The notes beneath the pieces were generated by a model, which had not been told where the DNA came from, did not search any database, and saw only the letters and a program-made list of their open reading frames with translations. DNA of 64,000 nucleotides from Phycisphaeraceae bacterium (lineage in GTDB: Bacteria; Planctomycetota; Phycisphaerae; Phycisphaerales; Phycisphaeraceae). Location of the stretch: assembly GCA_020831765.1 (NCBI GenBank), contig JAFIFY010000007.1, forward strand, positions 1 through 64,000, in the 5' to 3' direction. The translations under genes and the position numbers were made by a program. Each line of letters opens with the position of its first letter. The first letter of the stretch is position 1. Shown in pieces: positions 48,907 through 57,859 of this stretch.

Positions 48907-49059
48907 TTCCGGTAGCCGCGCCTTGGTCTGAGGCAATAGGATGAATCGGTGTGCATTGACCTCTAGGCGGCCGGTGCGCGAGAGATGGCTTCGCGCCAGG
49001 ATCAACTCGCCGTGCACAGGTAACCTCTGGCATCAAAACACTTTAGGGAATTGTTCGTG

Positions 49060-50406
49060 ATGAAGGATCCGCAGAAATCACCCGCCACCGGGCCGGGCAT
49101 CGACCGCCGGCGATTCATGCAGTCCGTCCTCGCCACGGGGGCGGGGCTGGCCCTCGTGCAGCCGATCTGGGCCTCAGCCGGCAATGGCGCGGCGGGGCAA
49201 CTCAATATCGCCATGATCGGTGCCGGCAGCCAGGGCCGTGTCCTGATGCTGGATGGCCTGAAGATACCGGGTATCCGCTTTCGCGCCGTGGCCGATGTCT
49301 GGGAATACTCGCGCCGGTACGCCAACAACATCCTTCAGCGGTTCGGCCAGCCCATCAACGTCTACGCCGATTACCGCGAAATGCTGGCTGAGGAAAAAGA
49401 CCTTGATGCCGTGTTGATCGCTTCGCCGGACTGGGTACACGCCGAGCAGACCAACGCCTGTCTCGAAGCCGGCCTCCATGTCTACTGCGAGAAGGAGATG
49501 TCCAACACGATCGAGGGTGCCAGAAGCATGGTCCAGGCGGCCAAGCGCACCGGAAAGCTGCTTCAGATCGGCCATCAGCGCCGCAGCAATCCGCGCTACC
49601 TCCACGCCAGAAGGCTGATCGACCGGGAACGCCTCCTGGGGCGGGTCACGCACTTTCAGGGACAATGGAATCGCTCGCGAAGACTTGAAGTGGGTTGGCC
49701 TCGCAATACAGAGATCGATGCGGCCGAGCTCAAACGACTGGGCTTTACCGACATGTTTCAGTTCCGCAATTGGCGGTGGTTCCGCGATTTTTCCGGCGGG
49801 CCGATGTCGGACCTTGGTTCGCATCAGATGGGGGTTTTCAACTGGATTCTCGGCAAGTCGCCGACGGCGGTGATGGCGGCGGGCGGCAACGACTATTACG
49901 AGCGCAACGAATGGTTCGACCACGTGATCGCAATCTTCGAGTATCCCGGTGACAAGGATTCAACGATCCGCGGAACGTACCAGGTGCTCAATACCACCAG
50001 TCACGGCGGCTTCCGTGAACTGCTCATGGGCGACGAGGGCACCCTGGCCATCTCGGAGGACCCCTCCGTGGGGTATGTCCTTCGCGAGCAGGAAGCCCAG
50101 CGGCGCGACTGGGAAGACGATGCCAATCGCGTCGAAGGCATGGACCGACGGGCCATTGCGCTTCAGGTCGGCGCTTCACGAAAGGCCGATGAACAGCACA
50201 TCGAACAGATCGATCAGGCGTTGGCCAAACCGCCCCATCAACTCCACCTCGAGAACTTCTTCGACACCATCCGCGACCCGCGTCGCAACTCACTCACCTG
50301 TCCCTCCGAATCGGCGTTCTCCGTCGCTGTCACGGTTCTGAAAACCAATGAGGCCGTTGAGAAGGGCGGGCGACTGGCGTTCGATCCGGCATGGTTCAAG
50401 GTCTGA
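49060..50406 (+). CDS. Tat-exported Gfo/Idh/MocA oxidoreductase (copy C)
   Basis: The Tat signal is DRRRFMQSVLATGAGLALV. The dinucleotide motif is IGAGSQGRVL. The usual EKP motif is changed to EKE (HVYCEKEMSN). The C-terminal domain has GGPMSDLGSHQMGVFNW. The 448-residue protein is clearly divergent from copies A and B. I use ATG 49060 rather than TTG 49051. The stop lies only 7 nt before the start of the seven-heme cytochrome gene, so they are probably co-translated. Whether the product uses NAD bound before export, as in glucose-fructose oxidoreductase, is not shown. Confidence 0.87.
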   Translation: MKDPQKSPATGPGIDRRRFMQSVLATGAGLALVQPIWASAGNGAAGQLNIAMIGAGSQGRVLMLDGLKIPGIRFRAVADVWEYSRRYANNILQRFGQPINVYADYREMLAEEKDLDAVLIASPDWVHAEQTNACLEAGLHVYCEKEMSNTIEGARSMVQAAKRTGKLLQIGHQRRSNPRYLHARRLIDRERLLGRVTHFQGQWNRSRRLEVGWPRNTEIDAAELKRLGFTDMFQFRNWRWFRDFSGGPMSDLGSHQMGVFNWILGKSPTAVMAAGGNDYYERNEWFDHVIAIFEYPGDKDSTIRGTYQVLNTTSHGGFRELLMGDEGTLAISEDPSVGYVLREQEAQRRDWEDDANRVEGMDRRAIALQVGASRKADEQHIEQIDQALAKPPHQLHLENFFDTIRDPRRNSLTCPSESAFSVAVTVLKTNEAVEKGGRLAFDPAWFKV

Positions 50407-50413
50407 TTTCCTG

Positions 50414-52363
50414 ATGCGATCGCCACGGTTGGGTGAATATCTGGCTTCGCTTGGCGGCCTCCTCGTCGTGGGGTTGACCGCGGGATTGATGCTGCTTCAT
50501 GCATGGGCGGGCTGGGCATCGCCGGCGGCACAGGATTCGGGCAGTCGGCAGCCTTATAAGCACATCCTCACGCTGTACGATGCCGAAGGCCGGATCATCG
50601 ATCCAACCGCGCCCGATGCCCGTCCCTATTCGCCGCGCATGACCTGCGGCCAGTGCCACGATTACGACAGCATCGCCAAGGGCTGGCATTTCAATGCCGC
50701 CGCGCACACCGTCAGCGTCGGCCGCCCCGGCGAGCCGTGGTTCCTCGTGGATGAAGAGACAGGCTCTCAGATTCCCATCTCCGATCGGGACTGGCCTGGC
50801 ACCCACACGCCCGAATCGCTGGGTCTGACACCGTGGGAATTCGCCCTGAAGTTTGGTCGCCACAACCCCGCCCCCGCCCCGTATGGCGAGCCGGGCGACC
50901 AGCCCGATGACCCCAAGGCACGCTGGGAAGTTTCCGGCCGCCTGGAAATCGACTGCATGATGTGCCACTCCGCAGACACGCGGTACGACCCTGCCGAACG
51001 GGCAAGGCAATTGCAGCGGCAGAACTTTCAGTGGATTCCGACCGTCGCCATGGGCTTGGGACGCGTGCGCACCGATGTCCGCGACCTGGAAGAGGAAGAC
51101 CCGCTGGCCGCGCTCGACCCGGCTTATGAAGGCCCCCAACTCCCCCCTGTCGAATACAACCGGAACAAGTTCGATGCCCAGGGCCGGGTCTTCTTTGATG
51201 TCCGCAGCAGACCCCTGACCGAAAGCTGCTACCACTGCCATTCATCACGCCAGGTCGGGCCCGACGCCCCGGTTCGCTGGCATCTTGAGCAGGATGTTCA
51301 TCTGGCCGCAGGCATGAGTTGCACCGACTGCCATCGAAATAGCATCGACCACAAGATCGTGCGAGGTCACGAAACCGAAGCCATCGAGACCGCCGATCCT
51401 GCGCGCGGCACGCTTTCATGTGCCGGCTGCCACTTAGGTGACGACCAGGTGGACCACCCGGCCATGGCGCTTGGCGGCCGGGGCGGAGCGCCTCATCCGC
51501 TGCATCGAGGCATCCCGCCGATCCACTTCGAGATCCTCAGTTGCACGGCGTGCCATTCCGGTCCGTGGCCCGAGCAGCACACCCATCCGGTCCAGACCTC
51601 GATGGCTCACGGCCTGGGCATTTCATCAACCGATCGAACCTGGCAGACGCCGCCGGAGATCGTCGCCCCGGTCATGGCCAAAGGGCACGATGGCAAGATC
51701 GCGCCTCACCGCATGGCGTGGCCATCGTTCTGGGGATGGCTGCTTCCCGATGGCGAGGTTCGCCCGATCGCCCCGGACCAGGTGAAAGGCGCGGCGGGAC
51801 CGTTGTTGAGTGCGTTGGCGAGCCGCGCCGATGGTGACCAGGCCGATGAGCCCCCTGCCCGTGACCCATCGGCGGACGATCAGCCGATTATCGATGTGCT
51901 TGAAGCGATTTCGATGCGCTTGAGCGCCGGCGCGGCCGAGGGGGCGGTACCGGTCCTGATCCGGGATGGATATCTGCACCATGCCGAGGAAGAGCGGCTG
52001 ATTCGCAAGGAACATTCGGCTGGCGAGCCCTACCTCTGGCCGCTGGCCCACGATGTCCGCCCGGCGGCGCAATCCCTGGGCGTGCGGGGCTGTACCGACT
52101 GCCATGCGACCGACGCTCCTTTCTACTTCGGCATGGTGTCGACCAGCTTCGGACAGGGCGATCCGGCGCGGCCGATCAAACAGATGTACGAACTGCACAC
52201 CCAGCAGCCCGTCCTGGCGCGGGCATGGGCGATGGCCTTTGCCACACGGCCGGCGTTTCAGGTGTTCCTTTTCGCCTGTACGCTGGTCACGCTACTGGTG
52301 CTGGTTCGTTACGGGCTGTCGGGCCTGGGCACCGCACTTGGCGCGGTGGCCGATCGGCGATGA
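50414..52363 (+). CDS. membrane-anchored seven-heme cytochrome c
   Basis: There are seven CxxCH heme-binding motifs at residues 78-82, 181-185, 272-276, 303-307, 336-340, 377-381 and 560-564. An N-terminal hydrophobic anchor (about 13-30) and a C-terminal helix (about 615-633) place the hemes outside the cytoplasmic membrane. The spacing and large inter-heme inserts resemble the octaheme/tetrathionate-reductase-like cytochromes, but I count seven motifs, not eight. ATG 50414 gives 649 residues and the anchor directly at the N-terminus. It is followed 85 bp later by a cytochrome b, its likely quinone-side partner. Confidence 0.9.
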   Translation: MRSPRLGEYLASLGGLLVVGLTAGLMLLHAWAGWASPAAQDSGSRQPYKHILTLYDAEGRIIDPTAPDARPYSPRMTCGQCHDYDSIAKGWHFNAAAHTVSVGRPGEPWFLVDEETGSQIPISDRDWPGTHTPESLGLTPWEFALKFGRHNPAPAPYGEPGDQPDDPKARWEVSGRLEIDCMMCHSADTRYDPAERARQLQRQNFQWIPTVAMGLGRVRTDVRDLEEEDPLAALDPAYEGPQLPPVEYNRNKFDAQGRVFFDVRSRPLTESCYHCHSSRQVGPDAPVRWHLEQDVHLAAGMSCTDCHRNSIDHKIVRGHETEAIETADPARGTLSCAGCHLGDDQVDHPAMALGGRGGAPHPLHRGIPPIHFEILSCTACHSGPWPEQHTHPVQTSMAHGLGISSTDRTWQTPPEIVAPVMAKGHDGKIAPHRMAWPSFWGWLLPDGEVRPIAPDQVKGAAGPLLSALASRADGDQADEPPARDPSADDQPIIDVLEAISMRLSAGAAEGAVPVLIRDGYLHHAEEERLIRKEHSAGEPYLWPLAHDVRPAAQSLGVRGCTDCHATDAPFYFGMVSTSFGQGDPARPIKQMYELHTQQPVLARAWAMAFATRPAFQVFLFACTLVTLLVLVRYGLSGLGTALGAVADRR

Positions 52364-52448
52364 CCATGGGCCAGTGATTTCCAGAACGCGTGTATCTTTA
52401 ACTCGGGGCCGTTGACGTCCACGACCGACTGAAGGTAACCAACCGACC

Positions 52449-53150
52449 ATGTTCGAGACTGTCTTCCTCATCCTCATCGCCACAGCGCTGGTCGGCATGC
52501 TGGTGCATCTGCTGTTTTTCGGACCCAAGCGGACTCTGGCCGAGACCGATGAAGATCGTGGCCGAACAGTCAGACGCCTTTCGCGACTGGAGCGGTTAAT
52601 TCACGCCATGCTGGCAACCAGCTTCCTGGTTCTGGCCGGGACCGGCATGGGCGCGATGTGGCTGGCCGGGGAACTTGGGGGCTGGATGCTGTACGCCCAT
52701 GTTCTGGCCGGCGCGATCTTTGCCGCGGCATTGACTGGGGCCATGATCCGGTGGGCTGCCCAGAACGTATTTATCCCACTGGATTTGCTGTGGGTCAGGC
52801 ACGGCTGGGGCGGTTTTTTCCGCCGCGCCGACCGCCACGCACCGGCCGGACGGTTCGATGCCGGGCAGAAAGTGCTCTTCTGGTTGACCGCCACCCTGGG
52901 GCTGGCGACGATGCTGACCATCCTGCTGACCATGCAGCCTTGGTTCGGCTATCGAGGCCAGGCAATTCTGATCGACCTGCATCGTTATGCTGGATTGCTT
53001 CTGGTGGTGGTTGTCCTGATCCACCTTTACGCAACGCTGCTGGCCAAGCCCGGGGCGTGGAAGAGCATGTTCCGGGGCCGGGTCAGCGCCGCATGGGCAC
53101 GATCGCATCATGAGTCGTGGCACAATGAGGCCACGCAAAAAGGAGATTAG
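52449..53150 (+). CDS. cytochrome b (formate dehydrogenase gamma/b561-like)
   Basis: Five hydrophobic segments lie at about 3-25, 48-72, 80-102, 143-163 and 176-198 in 233 residues. His52, His84, His178 and His192 lie within helices at positions suited to ligate two b hemes, as in FdnI/HydC-like cytochromes. It would exchange electrons between the quinone pool and the seven-heme cytochrome. GAAGGTAA lies about 9 nt upstream. The discoidin lipoprotein gene starts 2 nt after its stop. Confidence 0.85.
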   Translation: MFETVFLILIATALVGMLVHLLFFGPKRTLAETDEDRGRTVRRLSRLERLIHAMLATSFLVLAGTGMGAMWLAGELGGWMLYAHVLAGAIFAAALTGAMIRWAAQNVFIPLDLLWVRHGWGGFFRRADRHAPAGRFDAGQKVLFWLTATLGLATMLTILLTMQPWFGYRGQAILIDLHRYAGLLLVVVVLIHLYATLLAKPGAWKSMFRGRVSAAWARSHHESWHNEATQKGD

Positions 53151-53152
53151 AC

Positions 53153-53902
53153 ATGTTCGACCGAATAATGCCGGCGAGATCGGCGATCCGCCGAGTCACT
53201 GGACTGGTTCTTGCCCTGTCCCTGATGGCCGGCTGCGGCGACACCGGAGCAACGAGCGGCGATGCCGGCGAAGGTAACGACACGGCAAAAACCGCCTCGA
53301 AGGAATACCAGCTTGCCCCGTTGCCGGTAAAACTGCCCGAGCCCGCGTTCCTGGGCACGCCGGCGCACCTGGTCGAAGCCGGATTGCGCTTTGACCCCGA
53401 TGCGCCCGAACGCCGCCCCGAATTCCTCGCGCCCAGCGATGTCCAAAACGTCGCTCTGGGCAAACCCGTGACTTCCAGCGATCCCCACCCGATCATCGGA
53501 AGCCTGGACCTTGTCACCAACGGCGACAAGAACGCCCGGGACGCCGATTATGTCGAGCTGGGCTTCGGGCCCCAATGGGTCCAGATTGATCTTGAGCGAG
53601 AATACGACATCTACGCCATCGTCTTCTGGCAGCGACATGATGCGGCGATTGTCTACAACGCCGTGATTGTCCAGGTATCCAACGACCCGGAATTCAAGGA
53701 AGGCGTCACCATCCTCTTCAACAACGATCACGACAACAGCGCGGGCCTTGGCATCGGCGAGGATTACCAGTTCGTCTCGAATCATGAAGGGAAGCTGGTC
53801 GATGCCGGCGGTGTCCGTGCGCGTTATTTCCGCGTTCAGAGTTCGGGCAACACGCTCGATGACTTCTCGCACTTCACGGAGGTCGAGGTCTGGGCGAGGT
53901 AA
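53153..53902 (+). CDS. discoidin (F5/8 type C) domain lipoprotein
   Basis: A lipoprotein signal with LMAGC (Cys at about 27) precedes an F5/8C-like beta-sandwich (about 95-245): NVALGKPVTSSDPHP, then WVQIDLEREYDIYAIVFWQ and ARYFRVQSSG. Such domains bind carbohydrate or lipid. AAGGAG sits 8 nt before the ATG, and the cytochrome b gene ends 2 nt upstream, so it belongs to the electron-transfer operon, where its role is unclear. It is probably a periplasmic or surface lipoprotein. Confidence 0.82.
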   Translation: MFDRIMPARSAIRRVTGLVLALSLMAGCGDTGATSGDAGEGNDTAKTASKEYQLAPLPVKLPEPAFLGTPAHLVEAGLRFDPDAPERRPEFLAPSDVQNVALGKPVTSSDPHPIIGSLDLVTNGDKNARDADYVELGFGPQWVQIDLEREYDIYAIVFWQRHDAAIVYNAVIVQVSNDPEFKEGVTILFNNDHDNSAGLGIGEDYQFVSNHEGKLVDAGGVRARYFRVQSSGNTLDDFSHFTEVEVWAR

Positions 53903-53931
53903 GCGGCCGTCTGGCCCTGACAGCGTTCCTG

Positions 53932-55497
53932 ATGATCCTGCTCATCGGCGTCCTGGTCCGTCAGAACGCCGACCTGGGTCATCGACCGATGCATGCGGAC
54001 GAGGCCGTCCATGCCGTTCGCATGGCCACGCTCCTCGAGCATGGTCGTTTCCAATACGACCCCACGGAATTCCACGGGCCGAGTCTTTACTATCTGTCTT
54101 ATCCAGTACTACGGATTCAGGGGCGAAGCGATCTGGCCTCGTTCCAGAGCCGCGATCCGCGGTTGATCCCCCTGCTGGCCCTGGTCACGCTGATCGCACT
54201 GTCGGCGTTGCTGATTGATGGCTTGAGCCGGATCGGTGTCGCCGCCGCGGCGCTGCTGACCGCCACATCACCGGCGATGGCGTACTACGGTGGTTACTTC
54301 ATCCATGAACTTGTGCTCGTCCTGGCGACCTTCCTCGTCATCGCCTCGGTCTGGCGATATCTCCAACGGCCCCGCCTGCGCTGGATGATCATCGCGGGCC
54401 TCTCGCTTGGATTGATGCACGCCACCAAGGCCACCTGCATCATCGCGTGGTTCGCCATGCTCGTCGGCCTGGCCGCCTGTCTGATACGGCCGTCCGGTGC
54501 TCGACCCAAGGACACGGTGGATGACCCCAGCCAGCCAACGCCCTTCAAGCGCCTTCATGTGGTCTGGGGCCTGGTCGCCGCCGTGGCGTTTTCCGTGGTT
54601 CTGTTCAGTGGCGGGTTCACCCACATGCGTGGCCCCATCGATTCCGTGCTCGCCTGGGGGCCCTACTTCGGGCGAGGCATGGGTACCGCCGGGGACGCGG
54701 CCATACACGTGCATCCGTGGGATACCTATCTTCGCCAGTTGCTCCATTGGCGGTTCGGCAATGGTCCGATATGGTCGCAGGCGGTCATTGTCGCTTTTGC
54801 CCTCGTCGGCGCGGCGGGCGTGCTCATCGGGCGGCGCGATGTCGGCGGCCCCAATCCCATGCTGCTTCGCTTCCTGGCCGTCTACACGCTGATCATGCTG
54901 ACGATTTATTCGTTGATTCCCTACAAGACACCGTGGCTTGTGCTTGGCATGCTTCACGGCATGATCCTGCTGGCCGGCGGCGGGGTCGGTGTGTTGTGGC
55001 ACCTATTGCGAAATCCCCTGCCTCGCGTCGCGGTCGTCGCCCTTCTGCTTGCCGGATCATGGCACCTGCACACGCAAACCCAGCGAGCGCTCTCGCCTCG
55101 CCTGGCCGCCGATCCCCGCAACCCGTATGCCTACGCCCATACCGGCACGGCCATCAATCGGCTGGAGCAACGAATCAACGATCTGGTCCAACACCACCCG
55201 CAAGGCAGGGACATGATCGTCCATGTCATCTGTGAGAATTACTGGCCTCTGCCGTGGTATCTGCGGTCGCTCAACCATGTCGGCTACTGGCACGATGTCG
55301 CCGTGGATTACGGCCTCGAAACGGACCCGAGCCGGGAACCGGCGATCATACTCGTTGAGCTTGACAAGTCCGAAACGGTCAATGCCATGCTTAACCGCCC
55401 GATGCACCGCGAATTTTTCGGACTCCGTCCCGGAGTTCTGCTCATGGCATACATTGATGCCGAGCTCTGGGACGCATTCATCGAGACCCGGCGCTGA
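53932..55497 (+). CDS. TIGR03663-type membrane glycosyltransferase (GT39-like)
   Basis: The protein has about 521 residues and more than ten hydrophobic segments. RPMHADEAVHA after the first helix is the family's catalytic-loop signature, with SPAMAYYGGYFIHE and TPWLVLGMLHG further on. The archaeal relative Agl23 acts in protein glycosylation. No ribosome-binding site precedes ATG 53932. A strong GAGGTAA at 53895-53901 instead fits a CTG start at 53911, which would lengthen the first helix; both are in frame. The preceding lipoprotein gene ends at 53902. Confidence 0.78.
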   Translation: MILLIGVLVRQNADLGHRPMHADEAVHAVRMATLLEHGRFQYDPTEFHGPSLYYLSYPVLRIQGRSDLASFQSRDPRLIPLLALVTLIALSALLIDGLSRIGVAAAALLTATSPAMAYYGGYFIHELVLVLATFLVIASVWRYLQRPRLRWMIIAGLSLGLMHATKATCIIAWFAMLVGLAACLIRPSGARPKDTVDDPSQPTPFKRLHVVWGLVAAVAFSVVLFSGGFTHMRGPIDSVLAWGPYFGRGMGTAGDAAIHVHPWDTYLRQLLHWRFGNGPIWSQAVIVAFALVGAAGVLIGRRDVGGPNPMLLRFLAVYTLIMLTIYSLIPYKTPWLVLGMLHGMILLAGGGVGVLWHLLRNPLPRVAVVALLLAGSWHLHTQTQRALSPRLAADPRNPYAYAHTGTAINRLEQRINDLVQHHPQGRDMIVHVICENYWPLPWYLRSLNHVGYWHDVAVDYGLETDPSREPAIILVELDKSETVNAMLNRPMHREFFGLRPGVLLMAYIDAELWDAFIETRR

Positions 55498-55527
55498 TCG
55501 ATCGCCAGCCCGGGCGACAAGTCACCC

Positions 55528-56457
55528 ATGGCCGAATCATCCAAGCCAACTTCCAAGCCCAACGTTCCGGATCGCGCCATGCCCGGCGGGACGGTCCATC
55601 GCTTCAGCCATCGCGCCATGGCCGCGGAGTTCGAAGCGCTCCTGGTCAGCGATGATGCGCTTTACGCCGGGCAGGCCGCCGAGGCTGTCTTTGATGAAAT
55701 CGACCGGCTGGAACGGCAACTCAGCCGATTCATCCCCAACTCCGATATCGCCCAGCTCAACAGCCTGGCCCCCGGAAGTGCGATTCGAATCGGCGAAGCG
55801 ACCATGGACTGCCTGCTGTTGGCCTGCGAGTTGTTCGAAATGACCGGCGGGGCACTGGACATCACCTTCGGCTCGTCCCTGCCTGCGGGCGAATCGGGCA
55901 TGAAGCATCTGGGGCTGGACCCCGCGCGGCACTGTGCCGGCGTCACGGAGCCGGGGGTGCGCTTCGATCTCGGCGGACTGGGCAAAGGATACGCGCTGGA
56001 CCGGGCCGCGCTGCTCCTCAGGGAGTGGGGCATCCTCAACGCGCGCTTGCATGCCGGCCACAGCACGGTCTTGACGCTCGGAGCGTTGCCCGGAGAATCG
56101 GACTGGTCCATCGAAGTTCGCGATCCGCGCGGCGAACCGCCCGACGCCACTCTTGGCCGGGTGCGGCTCAAAGACGAAGCGATCAGTGGCTCGGATTCAC
56201 GGATTCAGCCGGGCCACATTGTCGATCCCCGCACGGGTGAGGCGGCAGAAGGCAAGCTGGGTTCCTGGGCGCTAACTCGATCAGCCGCGCTCAGCGATGG
56301 GTTGTCCACGGCGTGTTTCATCATGGATGACCTGGAAATCAGCCAGCTATGCCAAAAACGCGGCGATCTGGGCGCGCTGATCCTCATCGAGCGAGCGGGC
56401 GAGCCTCAAGTCGCCACCTACGGGCGGTTCGAATCGGTGTGGACCGTCGCCCGGTGA
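55528..56457 (+). CDS. apbE: FAD:protein FMN transferase ApbE
   Basis: ApbE attaches FMN to Ser/Thr of exported redox proteins. RFSHRAMAAEFEAL, RLERQLSRFIPNSDIAQLN, RFDLGGLGKGYALDRA and HIVDPRTGEA are the family blocks. The HAGHST block replaces the usual GGD-like motif. There is no lipoprotein or Tat signal, unlike most ApbE proteins, so it may act inside the cell or start differently. It lies 30 bp after the TIGR03663 gene, in line with the cytochrome genes. No obvious NqrC/RnfG-type substrate is in the window. Confidence 0.87.
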   Translation: MAESSKPTSKPNVPDRAMPGGTVHRFSHRAMAAEFEALLVSDDALYAGQAAEAVFDEIDRLERQLSRFIPNSDIAQLNSLAPGSAIRIGEATMDCLLLACELFEMTGGALDITFGSSLPAGESGMKHLGLDPARHCAGVTEPGVRFDLGGLGKGYALDRAALLLREWGILNARLHAGHSTVLTLGALPGESDWSIEVRDPRGEPPDATLGRVRLKDEAISGSDSRIQPGHIVDPRTGEAAEGKLGSWALTRSAALSDGLSTACFIMDDLEISQLCQKRGDLGALILIERAGEPQVATYGRFESVWTVAR

Positions 56458-56581
56458 GTTTTCCCGGAGGGCCATCCCCGCGGGCCTGGCCCCCGCAAGC
56501 TTCTCCTCGCCTTCACGTTCTACCCCCGCGTCCATCTCGGACAGGCGTTTTAGCCACGAGGCGACCTCTGGAGCCAACATC

Positions 56582-57826
56582 ATGTCCAAAGTCGGTTCGA
56601 ATATCACCCGCCGGTCGTTTCTCAAAGGAGCCGCCGCGACCAGCGCTGCGTTCACCATCGTTCCCGCCCACGTCTTGGGCGGAAACGGACGACCCGCGCC
56701 CAGCGATACCTTCGGCGGCGCATTGATCGGTGTCGGGGGCATGGGGCCGGGCACCTATCGACGGCTCAGCCTGCCCAACCGGCAGCTTGCTCAATGCGAT
56801 GTTAAGTGGGTCGGGCAGGTGGACAATCGCAGCCGGTATACCGATTTCCGCAGGGTGTTGGAGCGCAAGGACATTGATCTGATCGCCATCGCCACGCCCC
56901 CTCACTGGCACGCGCTGATCTCGATCGCGGCCATGCAGGCAGGCAAGGATGTGCTCTGTGAGAAGCCGATGACCCGATTCATCGGCGAAGGGCGAGCCGT
57001 GGCCGAAGCGGAGAAGCGATACGGCCGCGTCTTTCAGGTCGGCACTTTCGGGCGCTTCGGCCAGTCCCGGCGTGAGGAGCATCGCAAGACTCGCCGCTTG
57101 CTGGCCAGCGGCCTGATCAAAAAATGCGATACCGTGGTGGTTCGGCGCGGGGGATTCAAAGTCAAGGAATGGTCCGGTCCGCTTGTTGCGCCCAGCACGC
57201 CGCCGGATCATCTGGACTGGGACATGTACTGCGGCCCATCGCCTCTCGTGCCGTACCAGCGGCCCCGCTTCGGCGGCATGCACCGGGGATACTGGGATTA
57301 CGACGGCGGCGGACTCGGGGACATGGGGCAGCATCACCTGGACCCGATCGCCTATACCTATGCCCTGGACACCACCGCGCCGGTCGAGGTCGAGGCGTAT
57401 GCCCCACCCGCGCATCCAATCGTCACAGGCATGTGGGGATGGGTGAAGCTCCGCTATGCCAACGGCTTCACCCTCGTGCTGGAAAGTGGTGAATGGCCTG
57501 ATCGCGATGCCAGAAGTGGTGAGCAGACGCGGAACACAAACTTCGAATACTTCTACAACCTGCTTTCCGAAGAAGACAAGCGAAAGTTCGATGCGATGCC
57601 GGACGAGGAGCCCTTGCTGGACTTCGCCAGCGCGGTCCGAGCGAGAAAGCCGGCCGGCGGCAACGCCGAGGCCGCCCATCGAACCATGACCATCATGCAC
57701 CTGGCCAATATCGCCATCCGAGTCGGGCGAACCATCCGCTTCGATCCGGTGACCGAACAGGTAATCGGCGATGACGAAGCCAACCGCCTGGCCCACCAGC
57801 CGATGCGGGCGCCTTGGCACCTCTAG
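56582..57826 (+). CDS. Tat-exported Gfo/Idh/MocA oxidoreductase (copy D)
   Basis: The Tat signal is NITRRSFLKGAAATSAAFTI. The dinucleotide-binding region is altered but recognisable (IGVGGMGPGTYRR), and DVLCEKPMTRF is the family EKP motif. The C-terminal domain has GGGLGDMGQHHLDPI. The 414-residue protein is shorter than copies A-C and only distantly similar to them. GGAG lies 8 nt before the ATG. The HEAT-repeat gene starts 33 bp downstream. The substrate is unknown. Confidence 0.85.
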   Translation: MSKVGSNITRRSFLKGAAATSAAFTIVPAHVLGGNGRPAPSDTFGGALIGVGGMGPGTYRRLSLPNRQLAQCDVKWVGQVDNRSRYTDFRRVLERKDIDLIAIATPPHWHALISIAAMQAGKDVLCEKPMTRFIGEGRAVAEAEKRYGRVFQVGTFGRFGQSRREEHRKTRRLLASGLIKKCDTVVVRRGGFKVKEWSGPLVAPSTPPDHLDWDMYCGPSPLVPYQRPRFGGMHRGYWDYDGGGLGDMGQHHLDPIAYTYALDTTAPVEVEAYAPPAHPIVTGMWGWVKLRYANGFTLVLESGEWPDRDARSGEQTRNTNFEYFYNLLSEEDKRKFDAMPDEEPLLDFASAVRARKPAGGNAEAAHRTMTIMHLANIAIRVGRTIRFDPVTEQVIGDDEANRLAHQPMRAPWHL

Positions 57827-57859
57827 AGCTGCCCCGCTTGGCGCAAGGAGCGATCCCTC

